Below are positions 50,001-64,000 of a stretch of 64,000 nt of DNA, in pieces. The notes under the pieces are model-generated. The model was not told the origin of the DNA and ran no database searches. It saw only the letters and a list, made by a program, of their open reading frames with translations. The stretch's first letter is position 1. Each line of letters opens with the position of its first letter. This DNA is from Prototheca cutis (Eukaryota > Chlorophyta > Trebouxiophyceae > Chlorellales > Chlorellaceae), in the NCBI GenBank assembly GCA_002897115.2, contig BCIH01000006.1:1152999-1216998 (forward strand). Reading direction: 5' to 3'. Made by a program: the position numbers and the translations under genes.

Positions 50001-50125
50001 GGGGGGAGACCTGCGAGGGCCGGGGGATCGACAGCGTTTCTACGGGCAATCGCATCGTTGTGTGTGTAATGGGCGCGCGGCCTGAGAAAGGCGGAGGGAG
50101 CTGGCGCCTGTGGGAATCTGGCCAT
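45844..50125 (-). CDS. Very large Ala/Gln-rich low-complexity protein (unknown)
   Basis: I do not recognise the family. ATG 50125 opens one exon of about 3.7 kb (to 46433), spliced in phase 0 to a last exon (46224-45844), for about 1,350 residues. Near the N-terminus is an acidic DEGDDEDDGDGDDSG stretch followed by the basic LKRKRS, which could be a nuclear localisation signal. The only ordered-looking part follows (about 49720-49400): ETKEDEKRLADECAQIGPLL, then a coiled coil with SLEARERALRDALERLATL and EERWRLESELEMRDARLHEL. The rest is poly-Ala, poly-Gln (up to about 12 Q near 47050), Gly/Pro and His-rich sequence, as in transcriptional coactivators or condensate scaffolds. Nuclear regulatory function is a guess. 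In-frame introns within the long exon are possible. Confidence 0.62.
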
Positions 50126-53858
<3,733 letters not shown>

Positions 53859-53894
53859 GCTGGCTCGCCGGGATGCAGTGCGTTTCCAGCTGCC

Positions 53895-53899
53895 TGTAA
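53895..53899 (+). other. Candidate poly(A) signal TGTAA (ubiquitin-eL40)
   Basis: TGTAA 37 bases after the stop codon, the typical close spacing in green algae. Confidence 0.5.
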
Positions 53900-54459
53900 C
53901 AACAACGCTTCCCTCGCAGTCACTCGTTCTGAACCAGCACCAGAAGCGTGGGGCCTTGGGTCGGCGGAGAAGGGGTGCCCCGGATGCATACCAAGTCTGC
54001 TGTGCATGCGACATGTTCTGCTGGTGGACTCCAAGAGGAAGCAAGGCAGGGATGCCCAGGGTTCTGGGTGGATTGGGAGGTGTCCTCATCGCCACATCAA
54101 GGGATTGTCCAAGCGCCACGGACCCCCTGCCTTGGGCAGACATCTGTTTCAAAGCGCAACCAGCAGGAACAGAAGCCAGGTTGGGATAGCCTGAAGTGCT
54201 GCATGCCACCTGATCCCCATCATCCCCTTTTTGATGGGATCTGCTCCCTATGGCCAACTCTTTTGAGTATCGAGTTTCTTGCACCATATTGTTAGCGATT
54301 GCAAGGGGGCGGTCGCTCGGGAAACAAAGCGGTCCGGCAGTCATGAAACAAAGTGGGGGAGGGGGGGGGAGGAGAAGTACAAAGGAGCGTGCAGACATGA
54401 CTGGGCAGTGCACGGAGGGAACAAGTGGGTGGAATGTCCGTGCAGTCGCCACATACATC

Positions 54460-57096
54460 TCACTCCTTTTGCTTCTTCTTCTTCTTCTTCTCCTTCTGCA
54501 GTAGGGATGGACGGGCGGATGGAGTTGGGCCGGGGTCGCGTGGATGCATCGGTCCCCAAACAGCCAAACACATGGAATTTGATCATTCCACTGGGGCAGA
54601 GCATGGAGGTGTCTGTGCCAACAGAACCGTGCATTTCCTCCGCCAACAATTACACACACCGACATACCTTGTCAGCTGCATCTATGCCGTTTGGCTCTGC
54701 GGCGGCACCGTCCTCTGACTTGACCCTCTTCTTCTTCTTCTTGGCGGGCTCCTCGCCATCTGTGGCTTCGGGCGCAGCTTCGGCCTCACCGTCGCGCTTC
54801 TTCTTCTTCTTCTTCTTCTCGGGCTCGGGTTCCACGACGTCCGCCTCGGCCTTGTAGGCCTTGGGCGCAGACTGCAGCGCGGGCGTGGCGGCCTGGCGTG
54901 CCGGGTCGTAGGACGCCGCGCCGGGCAGACCCCGGGGCTTGAGCGCCTCGCCCTCCAGCTGCCGACCCTCCAACTGCCGCAGACGGGCCTCCACCTGTGT
55001 CGATGTCGTTCGGTGGGTGGGTGCAGTTGTCAAAAGCAGCTGCTGACCAAGCAGGAAACCATCGCCCAAAGCCCGTTGCCCTAGAGGGACGGAATGAATG
55101 TCGGGCCCCGGAGCCCCAGAATCAGCAGGGAAACTCGGAATACGACCCAAGACTGGGTGCCTCCATGCCCCACATGCCGCTGGCACCCCGGCGACCCAAG
55201 CGCTGTTGCCCCCGTTCAAAACCGCTGTGCCCATCTCATCGAGTGCCGGCACGCGGCTCTGCTAGCAGAGGCATCCACTGCATGAACCATGCACAACAAA
55301 ATCTCTAGCGCCCCCCCCCCCCCCCCCGCCCAAAAAAAAGAGAGAAACTAACAAAAAAGGCCTGCTACTCACCTTGGTGCGACCTTCCAAGCCGATGGCA
55401 CCCTCGTCGCTGACATCGGCGAGCGCGTCGACGCGGACGCCCAGGGCGCACTTTGCTGCGAGCATGCGCGAGATCTTGCCCTTGTTCTTGGGCGCGGCTT
55501 GGCCCACGAGGGAGGCGTGGTAGATGAGACCGTACTTTGGCGTCTCATGCTTGGTCTTGAGCGCGCGGAACAGGGCCTTTTCCGCGCCCAGGATCTGGAT
55601 GGTGGACGCCGGAGCCTTGGCCAGGTTGATCAGCGATCCCACATGGGAAATGAGGCGTGCGCCGACCAGCTCACCCACGAGCGCGGTGAGGTTGGGGGCA
55701 ATGGCCATCATGCGAGCGCGGAGATAGTCAAACAGCTGCCCGCGGTACTCGCTCAGCGCGATGACCTGGTCGCAGAGTTCGTGGATGTGCGCAACGTCGC
55801 CTTCGGAGATTTCCGTGCCCATCGACACAAGCGCGGCCTCCTTGAGCGCGGCCTCCGCGTCCTCCTCGAGAAAGTCGGAAAAGTCCAGCTCCGCCGCGCG
55901 GTCGCGCGTGCCCATCAGCCGCGCGGCCTTGGCGTAGGCGACGTTGTCGCTGACCACCTTGGTCATCTCGGGGAAGTGCCAGCCGTACCACTCACGCACG
56001 CGCATCGCATACGTGTTGAGCTCCTTGTCAAGGTCGTCCAGCAGGCCTATGGCCTGCACCACCATCGTGTCGACCTTGTCGGGGCTGAACTTGAGCTTGT
56101 AGCGAGACAGCGAGTGTGACAGTCCCAGAGACATGGGCCGCAGCTCCGCCTCCGCGCCCAGCGTCGCCAGCAGGCCGGCCAGCTGAGCGCGAACGCCGCG
56201 GGCAAGCTCGCTCACGCCCGTGCCGTGGACGCAGGGGATGTCGAGCTTCTCCTTGATCACGCTGCCGAGCTTCGCATCAAGCACCGCAACCGTGTCCTCC
56301 GAAGCATGCTTCTTCAAAAACTTCTTCAAACCTGTGTGTGTTCGGGATGGGTCGAGTTGAGTTGGAACTTATCCTGGTGGGGGAGGGGGGAGGTGGTAGG
56401 CACATGGACATGGTACTCCCGGTGGGCGGGTTGCACACGGAGCAGGGTAAAAGGTACCCAACTAGCCCCCACCACCAGCAAGCCCAACAGTCCCACGATA
56501 TCAACAAGGGGATGAATGGCATTCACGACAACATGAAACAACTGCGCAAGTATAGCACGCACTCTTGCTGAGCTTGGAGTCGACGATGGAAGCAGCGGCC
56601 TGAAGCGCATCGGCGGTGTTCTCAAACTTGCTAAAGGCCTTCAGTTTGACCACCTGTGGATGAAGGAAACAAGGACAGACAGTCAGTTGGTGAATGCATG
56701 CAGTAAAGGGAGTGATGTATCCCCATAGTGCTGGCAAGCATGCCGCCTCGGTGTCTCCAAGTCCAGTAGCACCAGGCAGCCCGGCCACCACCCAGCACCC
56801 TCTAGAGAGAAAACATCAAGACCGTCCTCCTTCACACCTTCTTCGCAGCGTCCAGGGTCTCGAAGCTGCTCCAAACATCCTGCGCAGAGAAACAATGCCG
56901 ATCCGGAAATTGCATGCATGCCCCAGTGCAGTGAATCCAGTGAACGTGCGCCGGCCGTGCCGGCGACTGGGTCTGCATGCAGGCCGACTCCAGCAGCGCC
57001 ACATCACACCTTGGTCTCGGCCTCCTTCAGCTTGCCCTCATCCAGAACCTTGAACAGGGCATACCCTGCCGCGCTCTCAAACAGCAGCAGCACCAT
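54460..57096 (-). CDS. NOP58: NOP58, box C/D snoRNP core protein
   Basis: Core protein of box C/D snoRNPs guiding rRNA 2'-O-methylation in the nucleolus. ATG 57096 opens exon 1 (VLLLFESAAGYALFKVLDE). Small exons follow: DVWSSFETLDAAKK (about 56870), VVKLKAFSKFENTADALQAA (about 56640), then a long exon 56330-55375. That exon has the coiled-coil/Nop region: YGWHFPEMTKVVSDNVAYAK, ISEGDVAHIHELCDQVIALS, then the NOSIC/Nop core PNLTALVGELVGARLISHVG and NLAKAPASTIQILGAEKALF. A further exon and the last (KEKKKKKK, stop at 54460-54462) encode the Lys/Glu-rich KKE tail. Both gene ends are certain; some middle splice sites are approximate. NOP56 is ruled out by the LGxxKAL and KKE features. An intron holds a 17-C run at 55311-55327 (G run on the sense strand). 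Confidence 0.96.
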
Positions 57097-57548
57097 GGCC
57101 GCGAGAGAAAGGTCTCTCCTGGCACCCCTTGCTACGCCGGAGACGGATGCAGCGGCACTGCGTCTGCTACCCGCTCAGCACCTCAAGAAAAGGTGCAATC
57201 TAAAACTTGCGTAAATATACTATATTACCCTTGCTTCTGCAACGTGCATTGTTCCTGTAGTGCAAGGGATGCCTGCTCACCCCGGCGGCACTGGTGTCGG
57301 GTGCGGTGGTGCCCAGTCCAGTCCCAGCGCTCCGGCCTTTCCCGCCATCAGGTCACGGGGGGATATGTGACTGTGCGGCACTGCCGAGTCAGGTCCCCCT
57401 GCGAACGCCCGTCTCCAAACCCTTGCATCACGGCTTCGGGTGCTGCCGAAACTACCAAAACAGCATTTAGGCAATCCGATCGTTACGATTGCATGAACTG
57501 GATTGAATTTCGAGGAGGAACCCGAGGAGACCAGTGCAGAGCAGACCA
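57097..57548. promoter_or_regulatory. Divergent promoter region (NOP58 / RHD3)
   Basis: 452 bases between two outward starts. Contains AT-rich TATACTATATTAC near 57217-57231, a possible TATA-like element for NOP58 about 120 bases upstream of its ATG. Confidence 0.4.
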
Positions 57549-60500
57549 ATGGCGTCGGGGGGCCTGGACCCCTCCCTGCTGTCCACGCCGATCCTGCAGG
57601 TGGTCGCTGGCGACGGCGCCTTTGACAATGATGCCGTTCAGAATTATCTCCATGGAGTGGGCATAGAGAATGCCGGGCTCGACTACACCGTGGTGGCCAT
57701 CATGGGGCCTCAGAGCTCCGGCAAGAGCACCCTGCTCAACTCCCTGGTGGGTGATCTTGGTGCCGCGGGATGGCTGCCGCTGCATGACCTGGAGGAAAAG
57801 CCCGGGGCATCCACATCATTCGCGGGCCATCCAGGGTTTTTCCCGCCATGTGGCTTACGTGTATTGTTGGGTTGTGTGGGGGAGGGGGAGAGCCTCCCTC
57901 CTGGTACCAGCCTGTGGGAATATCACCGTGGCACGTGGGACGACCATGAGCTTTGCATTCCCATGGCTGGGTCATAAAACATGTGGCAGATGTTTCACGA
58001 CAGTGAAAAATCATCACAAAAAAACCTTGCGCAGTTTGGGACGTCTTTTGCGGAGATGGACGCGCTGCAGGGGCGGCACCAGACGACAAAGGGGATCTGG
58101 CTGGCGCAGTCCCCGCGCGTGCCCAACCCCCTGACGCTGGTGATGGACCTTGAGGGTTCGGACGGGCGCGAGCGCGGCGAGGACGACACCAGTTTTGAGC
58201 GTCAGAGCGCGCTGTTTGCGCTGGCGACAGCTGATATCCTGGTGGTCAACATGTGGGCCAAGGACGTCGGGCGGGAGGCCGGGGCGGGCAAGCCCCTGCT
58301 CAAGACCATCTTCCAGGTCAACCTCAAGCTCTTTGCACCAGCCCCCGGGGCGAGGCGCACTGTGCTGTTGTTTGTCTTCCGCGACCGCACACGCACGCCG
58401 CTCGACCTCCTGAAGGCAACGTGGGCGGCTGACCTGTCGACGCTCTGGGACGAACTGGCCAAGCCCCCGGCGCACGAGGGTCGGCCCCTGGAAGATTTCT
58501 TCGATGTCCAGTATGCAGCCCTGGCAAATTTCGAGGAAAAGCCTGACGATTTCCGTGCCGAAGTCCACCTCCTCAGGCGCCGCTTCACCGAAGAAGGTAT
58601 TTATTTGTCCTGTTGAAATCGCGTGGGTGGCCTCCTTTTTAAAGGGGGGGGGGCCAACGTTTTTGTGTCCATGTCTCCATGGGATGAAAACATATGCACG
58701 TATGGAACATGACACGACACACAGACGCCGAGACGCTGCTGCGGCCGTCGCCCCGGCGACTGCCCGGCGCGGTGCTTGGCCTGAGCCTGTCCAAGGTTTG
58801 GGAGGTCGTTCGGGACAACCGGGACTTGAACCTCCCCGCGCACCGTGTGATGGTGGCGTCGCTGCGCTGCTCGGAGCTGGCCGACGCGTGCCTGGAGGCA
58901 TTTGGGGAAGATGCCGCATGGGTCGCGCTGGGCGAGGATGACGGGCTCAGTCCTGGGTTTGGCTGGCGGGCGGGTGAACCCCTCAGCCGGGCACTGGCCG
59001 CGTACGACGAGGAGGCGCGGTACTTTGATCCCGACGTCGCCGCGGACAAGCGCAAGGGCCTGGAAACTGCGCTGGCCGACGCGGTGCGACCCGCGTACCT
59101 CCGCCAGCTGGAAGCTCTGCGCGCGCTCGCGCTTGCCGGGTTCCAGGCCCAGCTGGATGCCGGGCTGGAGAGAGCTGCAGAGAGTGGACACGGTGGAAGT
59201 GCGAGCACAGTGCCAAAGCACCCGGCACGGCAGGGCAGCGGGATCACGCCGGCCATGGCGAGCTACCTCGCACAGCCCGAGATCGCCACCAGTCCGCGTG
59301 GGGGAGTTGTGGTCACGACGCCTGGTGGTGGTGAAGATGGTGCCGATGATAGTTCTGCCACCGCTGCCGCTCCGGGCGCCGACGCACCGGCGCCGTTGGA
59401 CACGCCAGCAGCAAACGATTCGGTGTCTTCGCTGGCAGACAATGCCAGTTTCGCGGACGAGCCGTTTACGGATCGGTGCACGCGAATGGAGGCCGAAGCG
59501 CTGGCCGTATTCGACAGCACAGCCCCCGATCTTGCGGTTCCGGGGCTGCCAACGGCTGCGGCGGCGCAGGCGACCGAGGACCAGGCGGAAGCTCGCGCCG
59601 GCTTGAAGGCCGACTGCCAGCAGGCAGCGGCGTCCCTCCGCAGCGCGGTGGTCTCCACGGCGCTGGCACGCGCCGAGCACGACGCCGCACGCAGCGTCGC
59701 CGCGGCGGCTGCGCCTCTGTTTGACGCCGCGCCAGTTGATTTGTGGAGGCGCGCGGGCGCTGCCTTGGCCGCCGCACGAGAGGCCGCGGCGACGCGCTTG
59801 GAGGGTGACCTTGCCGGTTACGGCGTTGGAGCCGAGGAAGGTCTGGAGCTGATGGGTGCGGTCGAGGCCGCGGCGCGTCGGGCCCTGCTGGATGCCGCCA
59901 AGGAAGCCGCGCGCACGGCGCTGCCGCGTGTGCGCGAATGCTTCCATGACGTGTTTAGCCGCGACGAGCAGGGGCTGCCGCGCAGCTGGGGCGCCAAGAG
60001 CGACGTCGCCGGTGTCGCCGCTCTTGCTCGGGCCGCTGCCGCTGATTGCCTCGCCGTGCTTACTGTGGTTCGCCTGCCGGGCGGCGCTGATGGGCGGCCG
60101 GTCAGTTCCGGGGCAGGCCAGGAACAGGATGCCGCGGGCGCGGCCGTCGCTGGTGCCGTGTCCGCGCTGGGTTCTGCCAAGAAGGCAGGTGGCGCCAGGG
60201 GGGGGTTGTATGGTGGCAAAAACGCTGCGCCGTTCGACCCGCAGACCGCATCGCGATACGGCTCAGCCGCCGGGTCCGATGCCCCCGTGCCTCTGGACGT
60301 GGCAACGGCAGTGGAGTGGCCTGGCGTCCCGCCCTCGGCGGTGCTGCTGTCGCCCGAGCAGGTTCGGGCGGTGTGGCGTCAGTTTTCGTCCGACTCGGCC
60401 ATGACGGTGCAGCAGGCGGCGGCCACACGGGAGGCCAACCGCCTGGCCGCGGCGCGGGGCCCGCCGCTGTGGGCCATTGCTGCCATGATGGTCCTTGGGT

Positions 60501-61404
60501 TCAACGAAGCCATGGCCGTTCTCCACAACCCGCTCTGGCTCCTGTTTATTCTGGTGGTGGTCCTCTTCGGAAAGACCGTCTACAATGTGAGCAGCTGTCG
60601 GGGTTGACGAGCGTGTGTGTGGGGGGGGTGTTTGTGCTTGGAGGGGGTATGTTGTGCATGCATACACAACCTGCGCACAAGCACAATATCCGACGCGGAG
60701 ATTCGATACCCAAACAGGAGTTGGATGTGGAGGGGGAAATGGCAAACGGCCTGTTGCCTGGGACGCTGGCTATCAGTGCCAAGCTCTGGCCCACGCTGCA
60801 GCGTGTCATCCAGCGCACGGTGGCCACGGCCCAGCGGTTTCTTTTTGAGCCCGACGAAGGTGCTGGCACTGCCGCCTCCAAGCAGCCGTCGCGGCGGGGG
60901 GGCGACTGGGCGGCCGCGTATCCCGAGGCCTCTGCAGGGTCGGTGGAGCTCCAGCCCCGGGCGACGACAATTGCCACCGAGGACGTGCAGCCGCGGGGCA
61001 TGGCGACGGAGGAGCAGCGCCGGGCGGCGGGCAGCGAGCTGCGCAGCAGGCAGTCTGGGGTCGTCGTCCCCCCCGTGGCTCTACAGCCCGCCGTGGCTCT
61101 TCAGCCCACCATACCCCTGCAGCCTGCCATCACGCGCGAGGTCGAGATGGCCGAGCCGGTGGAGGTCGCGGAGGTTTCTCCTCAGCGTTCAAGCCCTCCC
61201 AAGGAGAATGGGTTTGAGCCTGCGGCCATTGAGCCTGTGGTGGCGGAGCCCGTGGTCGCTGAGCCTGCCTCCGCTGAGCCCGCTTCCACTGAGCCTGCTT
61301 CCGCTGGGCCCGCTTCCGCTGAACCCGTGGCGGCTGATCCCGCGGTTGAGCCTGTGGCGGTGTTGGAGCCCGAGGCAGCTGATGAGTCGCGCAAGGATCG
61401 TTAG
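57549..61404 (+). CDS. RHD3: RHD3/SEY1 dynamin-like GTPase (ER fusion)
   Basis: Membrane-anchored GTPase that fuses ER tubules (plant RHD3, yeast Sey1p, atlastin-like). Exons: 57549-57746, 58035-58596, 58725-60586 and 60718-61404, all joining in phase. The G1 loop is GPQSSGKSTLLNSL, the switch region FGTSFAEMDALQGRHQTTKG, G3 DLEGSDGRERGEDD, and the G4 region LFVFRDRTRTPLDLL. A long helical bundle follows (58760-60440), with an Ala/Gly-rich insertion around 59300-59600. Near the end are paired hydrophobic segments (WAIAAMMVLGFNEAMAVL; NPLWLLFILVVVLFGK) that form the ER hairpin. The final exon has LPGTLAISAKLWPTLQRVI, an amphipathic tail as in RHD3, then an EPxxA-type repeat region (EPASAEPASTEPASA). 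Confidence 0.95.
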
Positions 61405-62074
61405 ACGTCCAGCACTGCCGTTGTTTATCTTTAGTTGTTCACACGTGTGCCCAGAACTTTGTTGCGTTCTCTTTTCCATCTCTGCACAGCATGTCACAGC
61501 AACGTTGATCGTGCCCTTTTCCGTGCCTTGCCCAGCCCAAAGCCATCCAAAGGATGCACAGCTTTCTAACGGGTGCCTGGTGCTCTGCCGCAATTGAGGT
61601 TGGGTCTGGCCTCGAGCGGTTGCCGGGGCCCATTCCATCCCTATTTCCCTTGCTGGTGCATCGGCAAGGGGGCGTCCCAAGACATGCACAAGTAAACGCG
61701 CGAGGGCGTGAGCTTTTAAATTGGTCAAGGGAACCGCTGTGTGCTGGGGGAACACAACCAGAAGATCATCATCATCACCTGCGAGACGACTGCAGTCACT
61801 GCATGGAAAGAGGTTGTTCAAGCGGGAGAACGTACAACAAGGAATGAGGGCACTCGGGTCTAGCCGTGCACTCTGGGCCGCACGACACGACTCGCCCCTG
61901 GCCCGCCCGGCGCCGCCGCCGTTCCCAGCCGCCGCTTGGCTGCGCCTTCGTTGGCTTCGCCGGGCGCCAATGATGGCCGGCCCGTCACCTTTGTGCTCGT
62001 GGAGGTTGTTCAGTGAATCTCAGACTGTGGCTGTTGCTGCGCCACATCACCAGCAGGGCCGGTGGCGGCGTTGG

Positions 62075-64000
62075 TTATGCAGAGTTTCCCATACGGAAAG
62101 TCACAGCATCCTTGCAATGATCCCCGACTCCAAGCCTTTTTGGAGGAGCAATCCAGGCACACCTCTCTCCAACAACTCTCAGTCTCACCTCTTGTGCTGC
62201 CCCAATGGAAGAGACGTGGCGGGCGGCGCCGCCCTTTGCGGCGGTTTCGACGGCGTTAACCTTGGCGGCGAATCGCAGGGAGCACAGTGTCTCCCCCGCG
62301 CTCTCTGGCTCGGGGTTGATGTTGACAAACATGAGCGTCTTGCCCGACCCGCCCAAGCAGGGCTGGAGCAGGTGCGTGAGCTTGGAGTTGCGGTAGGGCA
62401 CGTGCGTGGATTTGGCCGCCAGCGCTTGGAACACGTCACCCAGCGCAGACAGACTCTTGTTGATGGCACACGTCTCCCTCGCCCGTGCGCCCTCGGCGCC
62501 CGATCTCGCGAGTCGTTCCGACCCCGCCAGATCCACCAGGCTCAGACCCCCCTGCAGCAGCTCGCCCCGAGCCGGGTGACGGCCCGTGATGTAGAGCATA
62601 AACACGGAATGCGACCGTGAACTGGTCGCATTCATTGCCGTGGCCTCCACCGCGCGATTGGCCGCGGCCCTCGCCAACAGCGCAGCCACACCGGCCTCGT
62701 CGGTGATCGGGGTCCTCGTCGCCCCTCCCACATGCGTATGCCCCCCTACAGCATTGGTGGGTTCTTGGCTGGTTGCTTGTTCACCGGGGATGCATGGAAG
62801 GGCAGGGGTGTAGACAGGGAGCATCCTGCTCACACCAGTGGTGGCGCAAGCTCCCCGCTCCAGGGGACGGGGGGGGGGGGGGGGGGGNNNNNNNNNNNNN
62901 NNNNNNNNNNNNNNNNNNNNNNNNNNNNNNNNNNNNNNNNNNNNNNNNNNNNNNNNNNNNNNNNNNNNNNNNNNNNNNNNNNNNNNNGGGGGGGGGGGGC
63001 GCGTGCGCATGTACCCCCACATTCCACGCCCAAACCCTTTTCCCAATAAACAGTTAATAAATAAAAAAGTACCGTTTGGGCGGTGCTGGATGGCGTTGGC
63101 ATCAGGCAGGCGGCCCAGGACTTCGCCTGGCCGCCGGGGCGCCGCTGGGTCTGCCAGCAAATCTCGCAGTGCTTCGTTGTACACTTCAACGAATGCAGCT
63201 TCGAGCGTGTACTCCCATCCCTGGGCCGCGGCACGCTGCGCGGCATCTAGGAGCTGGCGCACGGCGCGGGGCACGAGCCCCGCGCCCTCCCCTTGGGGGG
63301 CGCTGCCCTGCATGGTGTGCGTCTTGCCCGCCCCCGTCTGGCCGTAGGAGAACAGGCAGACCTTGTAGCCGTCCAGTGCCGACTGCACCAGCTCAGACAC
63401 ACGGGCGTACACCGCGGCCTGGCTGGCCTGGGGTCCAAACACTGAGTCGAACGAAAAGGAGTGGTCCTTGCCTTCAGCCGACAGGCGAAGGCCGCAGCCG
63501 TCAGGGAGCAGCGACACCACGCTCCGTCCGCTGGGCCGCACCCGGCAAAACACCCGAATCTGTGATTGTTTGTTTGTTTGTTGGGGATGTGATTTGGGTT
63601 TTTTTTCGGGGGTACCTGGAGCAATCCCAATTCCGACAACACCACCACCGCCGCCACACGAGCACCAACAGCCAACGCACGTTGCCTCGGAGTTCGACGA
63701 GCTCGTTGTGCAGGGCCCGGCGCTGGGCTTCGGAGGCAGCCAGCGCTGCCTCCAGCGAACCTGCGCGGCCGACCAGCCGACTGAGCATCTCCGCCTGGTC
63801 ACCCGTGCCCAGACCCACCGTGCACTCCTGCAAAGCCTCCAGCTCGCCCTCGAGACGCGCCAGCTTCTCGGCAGATTCCCGACCCTCGGCCGCCGCACGC
63901 TCCGCCACCGCCTGAGCTTCACGTTGCGATGCCTCCAGTGCTTCTGCTCTTGCCGTTGCATTTTGAGCCTCGGCCTTATGCTGCTCGACTAGTGCCCTGG
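62075..64000 (-). CDS. Kinesin-14-type C-terminal motor, 5' truncated
   Basis: Minus-end-directed microtubule motor of the kinesin-14 class, running off the right edge. The stalk coiled coil comes first (about 63900-63690: [10 protein letters not shown] ... [18 protein letters not shown]), then the neck and motor, the arrangement that defines C-terminal kinesins. Motor motifs: [12 protein letters not shown]-loop [11 protein letters not shown] (about 63315), switch [12 protein letters not shown] (about 62620), switch [13 protein letters not shown] (about 62530), [11 protein letters not shown] and [20 protein letters not shown]. It contains the 100-base gap, within an intron. The last confident coding base is near 62197, where a GTGAGA donor ends AAQE; the frame to 62075 may be intronic, and the true last exon is unresolved. 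Confidence 0.88.
62888..62987. other. Assembly gap, 100 N, in poly-G context
   Basis: A fixed-size gap flanked by long G runs on both sides (62870-62887 and 62988-62999), inside a kinesin intron. Real length unknown. Confidence 1.

Noticed and set aside
53878..54189. Plus-strand ORF with CCACD, considered as another Fanzor zinc finger
   Set aside because: No NRD/RuvC motif, and it lies in the 3' flank of ubiquitin-eL40; chance resemblance is more likely.
61860..62190. Possible additional exon(s) of the kinesin gene
   Set aside because: No acceptor-exon-stop combination could be supported, so the last exon is left unresolved.

Overview
This window is nuclear DNA from a eukaryote, most likely a GC-rich unicellular green alga (chlorophyte, probably trebouxiophyte). 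The evidence is sixteen protein genes interrupted by many short GT-AG introns, plant-type orthologues (an RHD3-type dynamin-like GTPase, a putatively plastid-targeted CobW protein), and TGTAA motifs, the usual green-algal poly(A) signal, shortly after several stop codons. The species is inferred from gene content only. The assembly has a 717-base gap, a 100-base gap and dozens of single ambiguous bases, so some exon edges are approximate.

Layout, left to right. Nup160-like nucleoporin (+, 5' end off the window), facing an AFG2/SPATA5-type double AAA ATPase (-). A shared upstream region, then a p24 cargo receptor (+), a nucleostemin GTPase (+), a Fanzor/TnpB-like relic, and an AAAP amino-acid transporter (+). 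Converging on the transporter is a DEDDy 3'-5' exonuclease with a C-terminal zinc finger (-). Then a cystinosin (+) converging on a histidine-rich CobW/COG0523 protein (-), which is divergent from VPS51 (+). VPS51 converges on a secreted protein built of duplicated GRKL exons and partly lost in the 717-base gap (-).

The second half holds a three-RRM RNA-binding protein (-), a five-TM prominin/tweety-like membrane protein (+), a PP2C phosphatase with a GPF-repeat tail (-), a very large Ala/Gln-rich protein (-), ubiquitin-eL40 (+) converging on NOP58 (-), RHD3/SEY1 (+, divergent from NOP58) and a kinesin-14-type motor (-, 5' end off the window).

The genes are housekeeping genes in alternating convergent and divergent pairs, not an operon or gene cluster. 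Shared themes are membrane traffic (p24, VPS51, RHD3), ribosome biogenesis (AFG2, nucleostemin, ubiquitin-eL40, NOP58) and transport (amino-acid carrier, cystinosin, CobW). I found no rRNA, tRNA, CRISPR array or intact mobile element. The most unusual items are the exon-duplicated secreted protein, the Fanzor relic, the GPF-tailed PP2C and the unassigned low-complexity protein.
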